This document shows positions 17,354-26,060 of a stretch of 64,000 bases of DNA, in pieces. The position numbers and the translations under genes were made by a program. The notes below the pieces were generated by a model. The model was not told the origin of the DNA and made no database searches. It saw nothing but the letters and a program-made list of their open reading frames with translations. The stretch covers positions 133,883 through 197,882 of the forward strand of contig NZ_KK211412.1 of the NCBI RefSeq assembly GCF_000622225.1. The letters are read 5' to 3'. Numbering within the stretch: the stretch's first letter is position 1; each line of letters starts with the position of its first letter. This stretch comes from Roseomonas mucosa ATCC BAA-692 (GTDB taxonomy: Bacteria; Pseudomonadota; Alphaproteobacteria; Acetobacterales; Acetobacteraceae).

Positions 17354-19573
17354 TCAGCCGTTCAGGTAGGAAAGCGAGAGCTGGTTGGTCGGATAGCCGG
17401 TGGGGCCGGTCCGCTTCGGGTCGGTCGCGTTGAGCACGAAGCCCGCGATCGGCAGCCGCGCGGTGCGGAAGGCCTTCACCGTGGCGGCGACCGCGGCGGA
17501 CGGCGTGGAGCCCGCCCGCACCACCAGCAGCGTCTCGTCCACCGAGCGGCCGATCAGCAGCGCGTCGGAGACGGCGGAGACCGGCGGCGTGTCCACGATG
17601 ACGTAGTCGTAGGTGGACCGGGCCGCGACGATCAGCGGGCGCAGGCGCGACGGCTCCAGCAGGTCCTGCGGCGTGGCGTTGGTGCCCTCCGAGGCCAGCA
17701 CGTGCAGCGGCGAGGAGGGGTCCTCCCGCGTCGCCTGGACCAGGGAGACGCGCTGCTCCAGCACCGCGATGGCGCCGACATCGACCGGCTTCTTGAACAG
17801 CGTCCGGGCCAGGTTGCCGCGACGGAAATCCGCCTCGATCAGCAGCACCTGGAAGCCGGAGCTGGCCAGGCTGCGCGCCAGCGACAGGGCGACGCTGGTC
17901 TTGCCTTCCGCGGGCAGCGAGGAGGTCACGGCGAGGACCGGCGGGATGCCGCCCTCCCGCGTGGCCAGCATGCTGCGCAGGGTACGAACCGCCTCCGCGC
18001 CGATGGAGCGCGGATGGTCGGCCACCTCGTTGGCCAGCGTCATGTTGCGGCGGGCAGGCTTGGGCAGGGCGGCCAGGACCGGCACGCCGATCTCGGCCTC
18101 CGTCTCCTCCACCGTCTCGAAGCCCTTGCGGCGGCGGTCGAGCAGCAGCGCGACCATCGCGCCCGTTGCCACGGCCACCAGGATCGCCACGCCCAGGAAC
18201 ATCTTCTTGTTCGGGAAGGCGGGGAACAGGGCCGGCGTGGCGCGGGAGGTGAGGATCGCATCGGCCTGCTGGATGCCGACCTGCGTCGCCACCTGCTTCT
18301 GGCGGCTCAGCAGGCTCTCATACAGGGCGCGGGTGGCCGAGGCCTCGCGCTCCAGCCCCATCAGCTCGGCGCCGCTGCGCTCGCTGGTGGCGAGCTGCGA
18401 CTGCAGGCTCTGCACCGTCTGCGTCAGCTCGGCCACGCGGGTCCGGGCGATGGTCGCCTCGTTGGCCAGGCTGCGCTGGATGCGGGCCTGCTCGGCGCCG
18501 ATCATGCGCTGGATCTCGGCGATCTGCGCGCGAAGCGGCTGGGCGGTCGGGAGGTTCGGACCGGCCTGACCGGCAACCTCGGCCAACCGGGCCCGGGCCT
18601 GCACCTCGGCGTCGCGCAGGCGGCTCAGGGCGTCGGAATTGACCACCTCGGTCACGCTGCCGGCCGTGCTCGGGTCACGGGACTGGCGCAGGCGCGCTTC
18701 CCGCGAGGCAAGGTCGGCGCGGGCCTGGGCCAGTTGCGCGGCCACGTCGGCGAGCTGCTGCTGCGCCAGGGTGGAGCCGGCGCGGTTGCCGCCGCCGGCA
18801 CCGCCGCCCAGGCTGAGCAGGCCGTTGCGCTCGCGATAAGCCTGGATCGCCCGCTCGGACTGGCTCAGCCGGTCGGACAGGGTGGCGACCTCACGGTCCA
18901 GCCAGCTCGTGGCGCTGGCCAGGGCCTGGTCCTTCACCGCCCGCTGGCGCGCGATGTAGACCTCGGCATGGCGGTTCGCGATGCGCGCGGCATCGGCCGG
19001 GGAGGAGGCCTCGAAGGAGACGGAGATCACATAGGAACGGCCGTCATTGAAGATGGTGAGGCGGTTCCTGTAGGCGTTCACCACCTGCGCCAGGCGGGTG
19101 TCCGCGTCCACCGGCTTCTCCTCCTCGGCGGCAGGGAGGATTCCCGCCAGGAAGGGGATGCGCGAGGCGATTCGCGTCAGCAGCGAAGGCTGCGGCAGGA
19201 ATTCCGGATCGTTGACGAGATCCAGGTCCTTTACGACCTCCCGCGCCACGGCATCGCTGTTCAGGATCTCCACCTCGGTACGCACGACGTTGGAATCCAT
19301 CGGCGCCGACGGGTTGGCGAGCGTGGCGCTCACTTCGGTGAAGCGGATCTGGCGCGTGTCCAGCGCCACCAGGGCGGTGGAGCGGTAGCTGGCCTGCAGG
19401 TTGAAGATGACCAGCGAGGCCAGGCCGACCACCAGGATGAGCCAGACCAGCATGAAGAAGCGGTGGCGCCAGATGGACTGCATGACCATGCCGATCGACA
19501 TCTCGCGCGGTGCGTTCTGCACGATCTCCGCGCGGACATTCTGGGGCTGGTTGGAACTCGGCAGCATGTTCAT
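17354..19573 (-). CDS. Polysaccharide co-polymerase fused to BY-kinase (Wzc/ExoP/GumC-like)
   Basis: Inner-membrane chain-length regulator and tyrosine autokinase, 739 residues. An N-terminal Wzz domain has its first membrane segment at FFMLVWLILVVGLASLVIF. A long periplasmic coiled-coil/GNVR region follows, then a second membrane segment (MFLGVAILVAVATGAMVALL). The C-terminal kinase has Walker A (SSLPAEGKTSVA, near residue 550), Walker A' (VLLIEADFRRGNLA, with Glu where Asp is usual) and Walker B (YDYVIVDTPPVSAV). The tail has only two tyrosines in its last 20 residues (TGYP and SYLNG), fewer than the Tyr-rich tails of E. coli Wzc. The ATG at 19573 has GGAGA 7 bases upstream. It heads the second polysaccharide operon. 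Confidence 0.92.
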   Translation of the reverse strand: MNMLPSSNQPQNVRAEIVQNAPREMSIGMVMQSIWRHRFFMLVWLILVVGLASLVIFNLQASYRSTALVALDTRQIRFTEVSATLANPSAPMDSNVVRTEVEILNSDAVAREVVKDLDLVNDPEFLPQPSLLTRIASRIPFLAGILPAAEEEKPVDADTRLAQVVNAYRNRLTIFNDGRSYVISVSFEASSPADAARIANRHAEVYIARQRAVKDQALASATSWLDREVATLSDRLSQSERAIQAYRERNGLLSLGGGAGGGNRAGSTLAQQQLADVAAQLAQARADLASREARLRQSRDPSTAGSVTEVVNSDALSRLRDAEVQARARLAEVAGQAGPNLPTAQPLRAQIAEIQRMIGAEQARIQRSLANEATIARTRVAELTQTVQSLQSQLATSERSGAELMGLEREASATRALYESLLSRQKQVATQVGIQQADAILTSRATPALFPAFPNKKMFLGVAILVAVATGAMVALLLDRRRKGFETVEETEAEIGVPVLAALPKPARRNMTLANEVADHPRSIGAEAVRTLRSMLATREGGIPPVLAVTSSLPAEGKTSVALSLARSLASSGFQVLLIEADFRRGNLARTLFKKPVDVGAIAVLEQRVSLVQATREDPSSPLHVLASEGTNATPQDLLEPSRLRPLIVAARSTYDYVIVDTPPVSAVSDALLIGRSVDETLLVVRAGSTPSAAVAATVKAFRTARLPIAGFVLNATDPKRTGPTGYPTNQLSLSYLNG

Positions 19574-20660
19574 GCGGCGTTCTCCGGGCAAATGGCCACT
19601 GGATGGGCCGGTTCCAACAATTGAGTGGCCCGCATGGGGCCTCGCGGGATGGCGTGGACGGGGCTCATGGCGTTCTTCCACTCGGAGCGGTTGGCGGCGG
19701 ACCTGGAATCATGACCTTGGCCGAAGGCCGGGGTATAAAGTCGATCGGCCGCGGCGCCGCACGGGCCGGCGACCGGCTTCTTCGTGCCACGGGCCGAATT
19801 CAACCGGAGACTGGGCATGCCAGCCTCATTCTCGCCGCATCTCTTTGATGGAGAGCAAAGAGGCACGCCGAAGCGCGAGGTCATGACTTTGTGGCCTCCA
19901 GGTTGTTCCTACGGGTTGTCTCGGCTCCGGTGGCGGTTGTGCCGGGCCAGGGCGGGTTCCGAAAAAGGGTGTGCATGGTTAAGAGACAAAAATCAACATC
20001 AAAAATCGTAACGACGTATCATTAATGATACTTTTTTCGTGAGTTTGAGATTGCGGTGTTGTTGTTGTGCGGGAGCAACCTGCTGCATTTATACTTCAAG
20101 CGCAAAAAATTCTGTGGACATTATGTTGTAATTACGAAGCAGGCAATGTAATAAACTATTATCACAAAGAAATTTTTTTGAATAGAACAATAAAAAACGC
20201 ATTGTTTTCAAAAAATTCATGTAGTTATTATATTATTTCTCTCAATTTTATTTTTATTTACTCGTGTTAAGTATTAGAAATTATTTTTTGCTTGAATTAA
20301 AAATAGCGCATTATGTAAATCTCATAAATGCTGCATAGCAACAAAGAATAAGTAGAAAATTTCTCCCGAAAAGCGCGAATTTTTCATGCTGACCTGAGGA
20401 AATCCTTGCCATAGCCGTCAGTATATTTCCAATGCTCTTGGCTTTCGCCATCTGCCTATGTATTCATCACAGCAACCTTGGCGCGTACTGCCCATGGTTT
20501 GCCCGGGAAGGCGGACCCGATCGCCGGTGAAATCGCTGACATTTTGCCGAGAAGCCGCGTTCCAGGCAGGCACCGATGGCCAAGCACGGCAGGTGGCGGG
20601 CACGGAACCATTCCCCGGGGAAAGCAGGTCAGGTACCTGGGCCGAGAGGTTGGCAGCCCC
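19574..20660. promoter_or_regulatory. Long upstream region of the kinase-flippase-polymerase operon, including an AT-rich island
   Basis: Nearly 1.1 kb without a convincing gene. From about 19990 to 20450 composition drops sharply: lines 20101-20340 contain 58 G/C in 240 bases (24%), against roughly 70% elsewhere. This segment lies 400-880 bases upstream of the Wzc-type start and downstream of the channel gene. A possible 67-codon frame at 20067-20270 has no ribosome binding site and an unstructured composition, so it is not called. The region is a candidate for binding by a silencer of the MucR/Ros or H-NS type, or a remnant of acquired DNA. Confidence 0.6.
20016..20031. promoter_or_regulatory. 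Perfect 16-bp palindrome in the AT-rich island
   Basis: GTATCATTAATGATAC reads identically on both strands and is followed at once by TTTTTT. The weak all-A/T core makes a transcription terminator less likely than a dimer-binding operator, but a terminator-like function cannot be excluded. Confidence 0.5.
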
Positions 20661-21800
20661 CTACCGCCCGGCGCCCTCTATCTCCGCCGAGCCCAGATAG
20701 CGGAACAGTGTCTGCTGCCACCATTCGCCCCGCAGCGAGTCGAGGAGGGCCACGTCCAGGGAACGGCGCAGCGCGTTGTCCTCCGGCAGGGCCACGGCGT
20801 AGTTCTGCACGTCGAGATTGATGCCGAGAAGCTGGAGGCTGGAGAAATCCTGCCGGATCATCCAGCTCAGTAGGGGGCGATCGTGGACGAAGGCATCGAC
20901 CTGATGCTTCTGCACGGCCGCCAGCCCCTCCCGGGGGCTGGGGAAGCCGCGCCAACTCACCCTCTGCGCCGTCAGGAACTCCGCGGCGGAGGAGCCCTCC
21001 ACCACGCCGACCCGCATGCCCCGCAGGTCGTTCACGTTGCGGACCAGGCCCTGCAGGCGCTGGGTGGTGAGGGCGGAGCTGATGCCGGCGATGAAGACCG
21101 CGATGGTCACGACCGAAGCGATCATCCAGACCGTGGCCAGGATGCGGCCCGGCGTGGTCACCGGTCCGTCCTGCGCGGCACCGGCCTGGGTCATGGCCAC
21201 GGCGGACCACCAGACCCCCGCCGTCAGGCCCCGCACGGGGCCGCCACCATAGGGCTTGTTGTGCCGCCGCTCGAACAGCCAGATCAGGACACCCACCGCC
21301 AGCGCGATGCCGAGCAGCGCCAGCACCGCCTGCAGGAAGCTGAAGGACAGGAAGGTCCGCAGCACCGGCAGCCAGGCCGTCACCCCCTCGGAGGGCACGG
21401 CCACCCCGAGGCCGGTGGCATAGAAGGGCTGGGTGAAGTCGATGACGCGCTTGCGGGCGGCGGTGACGGTGATCGCCGCCACGCCGGCATCGACACGCCC
21501 GGCCGCGACCGCATCGACCAGGGCCTGGACGGTCGGCAACTCCTCGAAGCGGTAGCGCAGCCCCATCCCGTCGGCGACATGGCGCCAGAGATCGATGCTG
21601 ATGCCCTGCCACTGCCCCTCCGCGCTTTTCATCGCGAAGGGGGCCGCGTCCTTCGTGCCGATCACCAGTTCCCGGTCGGCGAAGCCCGGCGGGGGTGCCG
21701 CCGGGGCCAGGGCCGGCTGCGCCAGGGCGGGGCCCGGCGGCAGCCAGGCCGTCAGTGCCAGGGCCAGCAGCAGGAAAGCCAGCGGCCCTGGGCGCCGCAT
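20661..21800 (-). CDS. Ionotropic glutamate receptor-like ligand-gated channel (GluR0 type architecture)
   Basis: Predicted inner-membrane, amino-acid-gated ion channel of 379 residues. Signal peptide to ALAQ; lobe S1 about 44-140; TM1 about 153-176 (ALLGIALAVGVLIWLF); re-entrant pore about 191-216; TM2 about 219-243; lobe S2 about 246-370. The binding site is well kept: ITVTAARKRVIDFTQPFY places Arg116 at the carboxylate-binding arginine of glutamate receptors, VGVVEGSSAAEF gives the S2 phosphate-loop-like turn, and Asp307 (VDAFVHD) sits where the amino group is bound. The pore has MTQAGAAQDG where K+-selective relatives have TVGYGD. The ATG overlaps the mscL stop by one base (TGATG). A pure transport-binding protein is excluded by the membrane segments. 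Ligand and ion are unknown. Confidence 0.82.
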   Translation of the reverse strand: MRRPGPLAFLLLALALTAWLPPGPALAQPALAPAAPPPGFADRELVIGTKDAAPFAMKSAEGQWQGISIDLWRHVADGMGLRYRFEELPTVQALVDAVAAGRVDAGVAAITVTAARKRVIDFTQPFYATGLGVAVPSEGVTAWLPVLRTFLSFSFLQAVLALLGIALAVGVLIWLFERRHNKPYGGGPVRGLTAGVWWSAVAMTQAGAAQDGPVTTPGRILATVWMIASVVTIAVFIAGISSALTTQRLQGLVRNVNDLRGMRVGVVEGSSAAEFLTAQRVSWRGFPSPREGLAAVQKHQVDAFVHDRPLLSWMIRQDFSSLQLLGINLDVQNYAVALPEDNALRRSLDVALLDSLRGEWWQQTLFRYLGSAEIEGAGR

Positions 21801-22282
21801 CAGAGGGTGCCGGGCGAGGCCGGCAGCGTCGAGGGCGGAGCATCCCGGCGCAGCTCGTCGCGGATCTCCGTCAGCAGCTTCTCGGTCGGCGTCGGCCCGG
21901 CGGGCGCCTTCTCCTCCAGCGCGGTGGTGAAGTGGAAACGCGCCAGCAGCTTCAGCAGGAAGAAGATGGCCAGGGCCACGATGCCGAACTTGATGATGGC
22001 ATTGATGAACCGGCCGATGGCGAGCACCGCGGCGCCGCCGTTGCGCGTGGCTTCGAGCGAGGGCTGCCTTTCGCCGGACAGCACGACGAAGACGTTGGAG
22101 AAGTCGATCCCGCCGACCAGGAGGCCGATGATCGGGTTGATGATGTCCTCGACGAGACTGCCGACGATGGTGGTGAAGGCGGCACCAATGACCACGCCGA
22201 CGGCCAGGTCGACGACATTGCCGCGCTGAATGAAGGTCTTGAACTCGCGCACCCAGGCTGGCTCGCTGACTTTGATCGCCAT
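21800..22282 (-). CDS. mscL: Large-conductance mechanosensitive channel MscL
   Basis: Homopentameric tension-gated channel of the inner membrane that releases solutes on osmotic downshock; 160 residues, slightly longer than the usual 130-150. The signature block is present: EFKTFIQRGNVVDLAVGVVI, then GAAFTTIVGSLVEDIINPII, GLLVGGIDFSNVFVVL and TM2 (AIIKFGIVALAIFFLLKLL). The C-terminal cytoplasmic bundle (TEKLLTEIRDELRRD) is extended by a Pro/Ser tail. It is followed directly by the glutamate-receptor-like channel gene, whose start overlaps its stop by one base, so the two are almost certainly co-translated. Confidence 0.96.
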   Translation of the reverse strand: MAIKVSEPAWVREFKTFIQRGNVVDLAVGVVIGAAFTTIVGSLVEDIINPIIGLLVGGIDFSNVFVVLSGERQPSLEATRNGGAAVLAIGRFINAIIKFGIVALAIFFLLKLLARFHFTTALEEKAPAGPTPTEKLLTEIRDELRRDAPPSTLPASPGTL

Positions 22283-22389
22283 GGAATCTCGCTTGCTGGA
22301 ATTGTTGCCGCAAAGAGCCTAGCCATGTTCCTGTGGGCAGCGGAACCCCACGTTGCCGTGCGTGTCTCCAAAGACCATAGGCGGCCGTC

Positions 22390-23781
22390 TCAGCATTCGA
22401 TGACATTCACCGCGAGGCCGCCCAGCGAGGTCTCCTTGTACTTGTGCGACATGTCGAGCCCGGTCTGGCGCATGGTCCGCACCACCTGATCCAGGCTGAC
22501 CAGATGCGCCCCGTCCCCATGCAGGGCGAGGCGCGCGGCGTTGATCGCCTTCACCGCCGCCAGGGCGTTCCGCTCGATGCAGGGCACCTGCACAAGCCCG
22601 GCGATCGGGTCGCAGGTCAGGCCCAGATTGTGCTCCAGCCCGATCTCCGCGGCATTCTCCACCTGGGCGTTGCTGCCGCCCAGCGCCGCGGCCAGCCCGG
22701 CCGCCGCCATGGCGCAGGCGGAGCCGACCTCCCCCTGGCAGCCGACCTCGGCGCCGGAGATGGAGGCATTGCGCTTGATGATGGCGCCGATGGCGGCGGC
22801 GGCCAGGAAGAAGGTCTCGACCCCCGCCGCGCCCGCCCCGGGGACGAAGCGTTCATAGTAATGCAGCACCGCCGGCACGATCCCGGCCGCACCGTTGGTG
22901 GGCGCGGTCACCACCCGCCCGCCGGCGGCGTTCTCCTCGTTCACCGCCAGGGCATAGAGGTTCACCCAGTCCATGCCGATCAGCGGGTCGGCCTCGTTGC
23001 GCCCCTCCCGCGCCTGCAAGGCGCGCCACAAGGCCGGGGCGCGGCGGCGCACCCGCAACCCGCCGGGCAATTCGCCTTCCCCGCGCAAACCGCGTTCGAC
23101 GCAGGCGCGCATCGCCGCCCAGAGGCGCGCGATCCCGGCGGAGACCTCGGCGGCCGGGCGCAGGCTTTCCTCGTTGGCCCGCATCAACGCGGCGATGGAC
23201 AGGCGAGCCCCCGCCGCCCGGGTCAGCAGCTCCGCGGTATCGGCGAAGGGGTGCGGAACCTCCGGGACGCCGCCGGAGGCATCGGTGGGCGCCTCCTCCG
23301 CCGCGCCGACGACGAAGCCGCCCCCGACCGAGAAGTATTCCCGCGCGAGGCCCTCCGATGAGCCCCCTGACCAGGCGGTGAAGCGCAGCCCGTTGGGGTG
23401 GCGCGGCAGGCTCTCGCGCATGTGGAAGACGAGGTCCTGCGCCGGGTCGAAGGCGATCTCCCGCCCATCCGGCAGGGGCAGGCGGTGCGTGGCGCGGAGC
23501 CGCCGCACCCGTTCCGCCGCCTCGTCCGGGTCGATTGTGTCGGGCTGGGCGCCGGTCAGGCCGATCAGCACCGCCGTATCCGTGGCATGGCCGCGCCCGG
23601 TCAGGGCCAGGGAGCCGAACAGCTCTGCCCGCAGCCGCGCGATCCGCAGCCCGGCTCCCGCTGTTTCCTCCAGAAAGCGCCGCGCGGCCACCATCGGCCC
23701 CACCGTGTGGGAACTGGAAGGGCCGATGCCGATCCGGAACAGGTCGAACAGGCCGATGAAACTCTGCCGCGAAGAGGTCAC
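22390..23781 (-). CDS. sdaA: L-serine ammonia-lyase, iron-sulfur type
   Basis: Single-chain 4Fe-4S L-serine deaminase of 463 residues converting L-serine to pyruvate and ammonia. The N-terminal beta domain opens with [19 protein letters not shown]. The alpha domain has [35 protein letters not shown] and [19 protein letters not shown], which supply the cluster cysteines. Length and domain order match SdaA/SdaB. GTG at 23781 is the start. It lies upstream of mscL on the same strand (108-base gap) and near the LysR regulator gene; any regulatory link is unproven. Confidence 0.95.
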   Translation of the reverse strand: MTSSRQSFIGLFDLFRIGIGPSSSHTVGPMVAARRFLEETAGAGLRIARLRAELFGSLALTGRGHATDTAVLIGLTGAQPDTIDPDEAAERVRRLRATHRLPLPDGREIAFDPAQDLVFHMRESLPRHPNGLRFTAWSGGSSEGLAREYFSVGGGFVVGAAEEAPTDASGGVPEVPHPFADTAELLTRAAGARLSIAALMRANEESLRPAAEVSAGIARLWAAMRACVERGLRGEGELPGGLRVRRRAPALWRALQAREGRNEADPLIGMDWVNLYALAVNEENAAGGRVVTAPTNGAAGIVPAVLHYYERFVPGAGAAGVETFFLAAAAIGAIIKRNASISGAEVGCQGEVGSACAMAAAGLAAALGGSNAQVENAAEIGLEHNLGLTCDPIAGLVQVPCIERNALAAVKAINAARLALHGDGAHLVSLDQVVRTMRQTGLDMSHKYKETSLGGLAVNVIEC

Positions 23782-23904
23782 GCCGGACGGTACTCCCTGA
23801 CAGGGCTGATCGCAGTCAACAGCATCCGCCCGCCAGCCTACATCGCCGGGCCGCCTGCCGTCGCCCCGGTGCCGCGATTCCGCCGGGGCCGCCCGCCATC
23901 TCCC

Positions 23905-24816
23905 CTATCGCCGGCCGGCCCGGGCGGACTGCGCTGCGGCCTCGGCACGCAGCATCTCCAGGAACCGCGCCGCCAGCACGGCGACGGGCCGGCCGGGCGG
24001 GGCCAGCACGTTCACCGGGAATTCCACCGTCGGCTCCAGCGGGCGCAGCACCACCCGCCCGGCGAACTGCGCCGCCGTGATGGCCTCCACCACGGTAAAG
24101 CCCAGCCCTTCCGCCGCCATGGCGCAGGCGGCCGCGGCATTCTGCGTCTCGGCCACCGGGACGGGCGCCACACCGTGCCGCTCGAAGAGCTCGTCCACCA
24201 GGTCGCGCAGCCGGTACTGGCGCCCGAGGGAGATGCAGGGCTCCCCCTGGAGCTCCGCCAGCATCACGCGCCGCCGCCGTGCCAGGCGGTGCCCAGGCGG
24301 CAGGACGAGGATGCCGGGCAGGCGGATGGGCTCCGCCACGGCACTGGCCGGTGCGGCCGAGAGCGACAGGGCGAAGCCCAGATCGGCCAGACCGCCCGCC
24401 ACCATCTCATGCACCTCCAGCGAACTGGCCACCGTCACCGAGACACGGAGCTGCCGCACCTGCCGTGCGAAGCGGGCCAGCACACTGGGGACGAAGCTGA
24501 AGCCGAAGGAGGGCAGGGTGGCGACACGCAGCTCGCCCATCCCGCCGCTCCGCATGTCGTTGGCGATCCGGTCCATGCGGGTGGCGGCGGCGAAAAAGCG
24601 TTCCGCCTCCGCCTCGAAGCGCCGCGCCTCGTGCGTCGGCGTCAGGCGGCGGCGGCTGCGGTCGAAGAGGGCAAGCCGTGTCTCCTCCTCCAGCGCCCGC
24701 AGCAGCTTGGTCACGGCGGGCTGCGACAGGCTCAGCATCTCCGCCGCGCGCGTGACCGAACCGCTCTGCATGACGGCACGGAATGCTTCCAGCTGGTGCA
24801 GTCGGCGGGGCGTCAT
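23905..24816 (-). CDS. LysR-family transcriptional regulator
   Basis: LysR-type regulator of 303 residues: N-terminal winged helix-turn-helix (LHQLEAFRAVMQSGSVTRAA, then MLSLSQPAVTKLLRALEEET) and a two-lobed effector domain from about residue 90. It is divergent from the transporter/oxidase operon, with about 200 bases between starts, the usual arrangement for a LysR protein that controls the neighbouring operon and responds to its substrate. Regulation of that operon is therefore inferred. Confidence 0.9.
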   Translation of the reverse strand: MTPRRLHQLEAFRAVMQSGSVTRAAEMLSLSQPAVTKLLRALEEETRLALFDRSRRRLTPTHEARRFEAEAERFFAAATRMDRIANDMRSGGMGELRVATLPSFGFSFVPSVLARFARQVRQLRVSVTVASSLEVHEMVAGGLADLGFALSLSAAPASAVAEPIRLPGILVLPPGHRLARRRRVMLAELQGEPCISLGRQYRLRDLVDELFERHGVAPVPVAETQNAAAACAMAAEGLGFTVVEAITAAQFAGRVVLRPLEPTVEFPVNVLAPPGRPVAVLAARFLEMLRAEAAAQSARAGRR

Positions 24817-25014
24817 GGCGGGTTCGCTACCTCAGGGAATGAAACCGGGACGATTATGAATTTGCGCTTCCGTTCCCGCCAATGCCAGCCTGGAAGGCAT
24901 GCGGGACCGATCCGGTGCCGGGATGCATGGGTTTTGGGCGATGCGCCTTTCGCACGTGCAGCAACGGATCGGGCGTCCGGGGATGGCCCGGGGATGGCAG
25001 CAGGGAAGACGACA
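24817..25014. promoter_or_regulatory. Shared regulatory region of the LysR gene and transporter operon
   Basis: Two hundred bases between divergent starts should hold the LysR box and both promoters. No single T-N11-A box stands out enough to name. The plus-strand gene's AGGGAAG lies just before its ATG pair. Confidence 0.45.
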
Positions 25015-26058
25015 ATGATGCGCAGACTGCTTCTGGCGGCGACGGCCCTGATGGGGGCGTCGATCGGTGCGGCGGGCACAGCCTCGGCGCAGGACCGGCT
25101 CGTGGTGGCGGCCTATGGCGGCTCCTACGAGAAGATCATGCGGGAAAGCGTGATCCCGGAATTCGAGAAGGCGAACAACGTCAAGGTCGATTACCTCGCC
25201 GGCAACTCCTCGGACAGCCTGGCACGGCTGCAGGCCCAGCGCGGGCGGCAGGAGATCGGCGTCGTGCTGCTGGATGACGGGCCGATGGCCCAGGCCGTCT
25301 CGCTCGGCTTCTGCCAGCAGGTCTCGGACCGGAAGGCGCTGGACAGCGTCTATCCCATCGCGGTGATGGGCGGCGGCAAGGCGGTGGGCACCGGCTTCGG
25401 CTATACCGGCATCGCCTACAACGCCGACCTGTTCAAGCAGCGCAACCTGCCGGTTCCCGCCTCCTGGATGGATCTGGCGAAGCCGGAATACAAGCAGCGC
25501 CTCTCCATCCCCGGCATCGACAACACCTATGGCCTGCACACGCTGGTGATGATGGCCCGCGCCAATGGCGGCGGCGAGAACGACATCGCTCCGGGCTTCA
25601 AGGTAATGCGCGAGAAGATCAACCCGAACGTGCTCGCCTATGAGAGCAGCCCGGGCAAGATGAGCGAGATGTTCCAGTCCGGCGAGATCTGGCTCTCCGT
25701 CTGGGGCTCCTCCCGCGTCGCGGCGATGAAGGAATCCGGCTTCCCGCTGGAGATCGTGCGGCCCAAGGAGGGCGCGGTGGTGCTGATGACCGCGACCTGC
25801 GCCGTGGAGGGCGCGCCGAAGCCGGAGCTGGCGCAGAAATTCGTCGCGCACCTGCTCTCGCCCGCCGTGCAGGTGGCCTTCTCCACCTATTACGGCTCCG
25901 GCCCCACCAACAAGGAGGTGAAGCTGCCCGAGGATGTCGCCAGGCGCGTCATCTATGGCGAGGACCAGGTGAAGCAGCTCGTCACCATGGACTGGGACGT
26001 GATCAACAAGAACCGCACCGAGTGGACGCGCCGCTGGCAGCGTGAGGTCGAGCGCTGA
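25015..26058 (+). CDS. Polyamine-type ABC transporter, periplasmic substrate-binding protein
   Basis: Extracellular solute-binding protein of 347 residues, cluster D type as in PotD/PotF and opine-binding proteins. A signal peptide MMRRLLLAATALMGASIGAA ends near TASAQ. The mature protein begins RLVVAAYGGSYEKIMRESVI, with later TGFGYTGIAYNADLFKQRN and LPVPASWMDLAKPEY, typical of this group. The tandem ATG at 25015/25018 has AGGGAAG upstream. It leads a four-gene transporter set and, beyond a repeat, the oxidase genes. The ligand is probably a charged nitrogenous compound such as a polyamine, opine or amino-acid derivative, not determinable here. Confidence 0.9.
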   Translation: MMRRLLLAATALMGASIGAAGTASAQDRLVVAAYGGSYEKIMRESVIPEFEKANNVKVDYLAGNSSDSLARLQAQRGRQEIGVVLLDDGPMAQAVSLGFCQQVSDRKALDSVYPIAVMGGGKAVGTGFGYTGIAYNADLFKQRNLPVPASWMDLAKPEYKQRLSIPGIDNTYGLHTLVMMARANGGGENDIAPGFKVMREKINPNVLAYESSPGKMSEMFQSGEIWLSVWGSSRVAAMKESGFPLEIVRPKEGAVVLMTATCAVEGAPKPELAQKFVAHLLSPAVQVAFSTYYGSGPTNKEVKLPEDVARRVIYGEDQVKQLVTMDWDVINKNRTEWTRRWQREVER

Positions 26059-26060
26059 GC

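Noticed and set aside
20067-20270. 67-codon plus-strand frame in the AT-rich island
   Set aside because: No ribosome binding site, and its residue composition simply mirrors the low GC; no domain or signal features.
20658-20666. GGCGGTAG on the minus strand, resembling the ops/JUMPstart element of polysaccharide operons
   Set aside because: It coincides with the last codons and stop of the channel gene, lies over 1 kb from the operon start, and differs from the ops consensus at the next base.
23398-25014. Upstream continuation of the binding-protein reading frame
   Set aside because: The residues before 25015 are shadow of sdaA and LysR genes on the other strand; a signal peptide starts at 25015.
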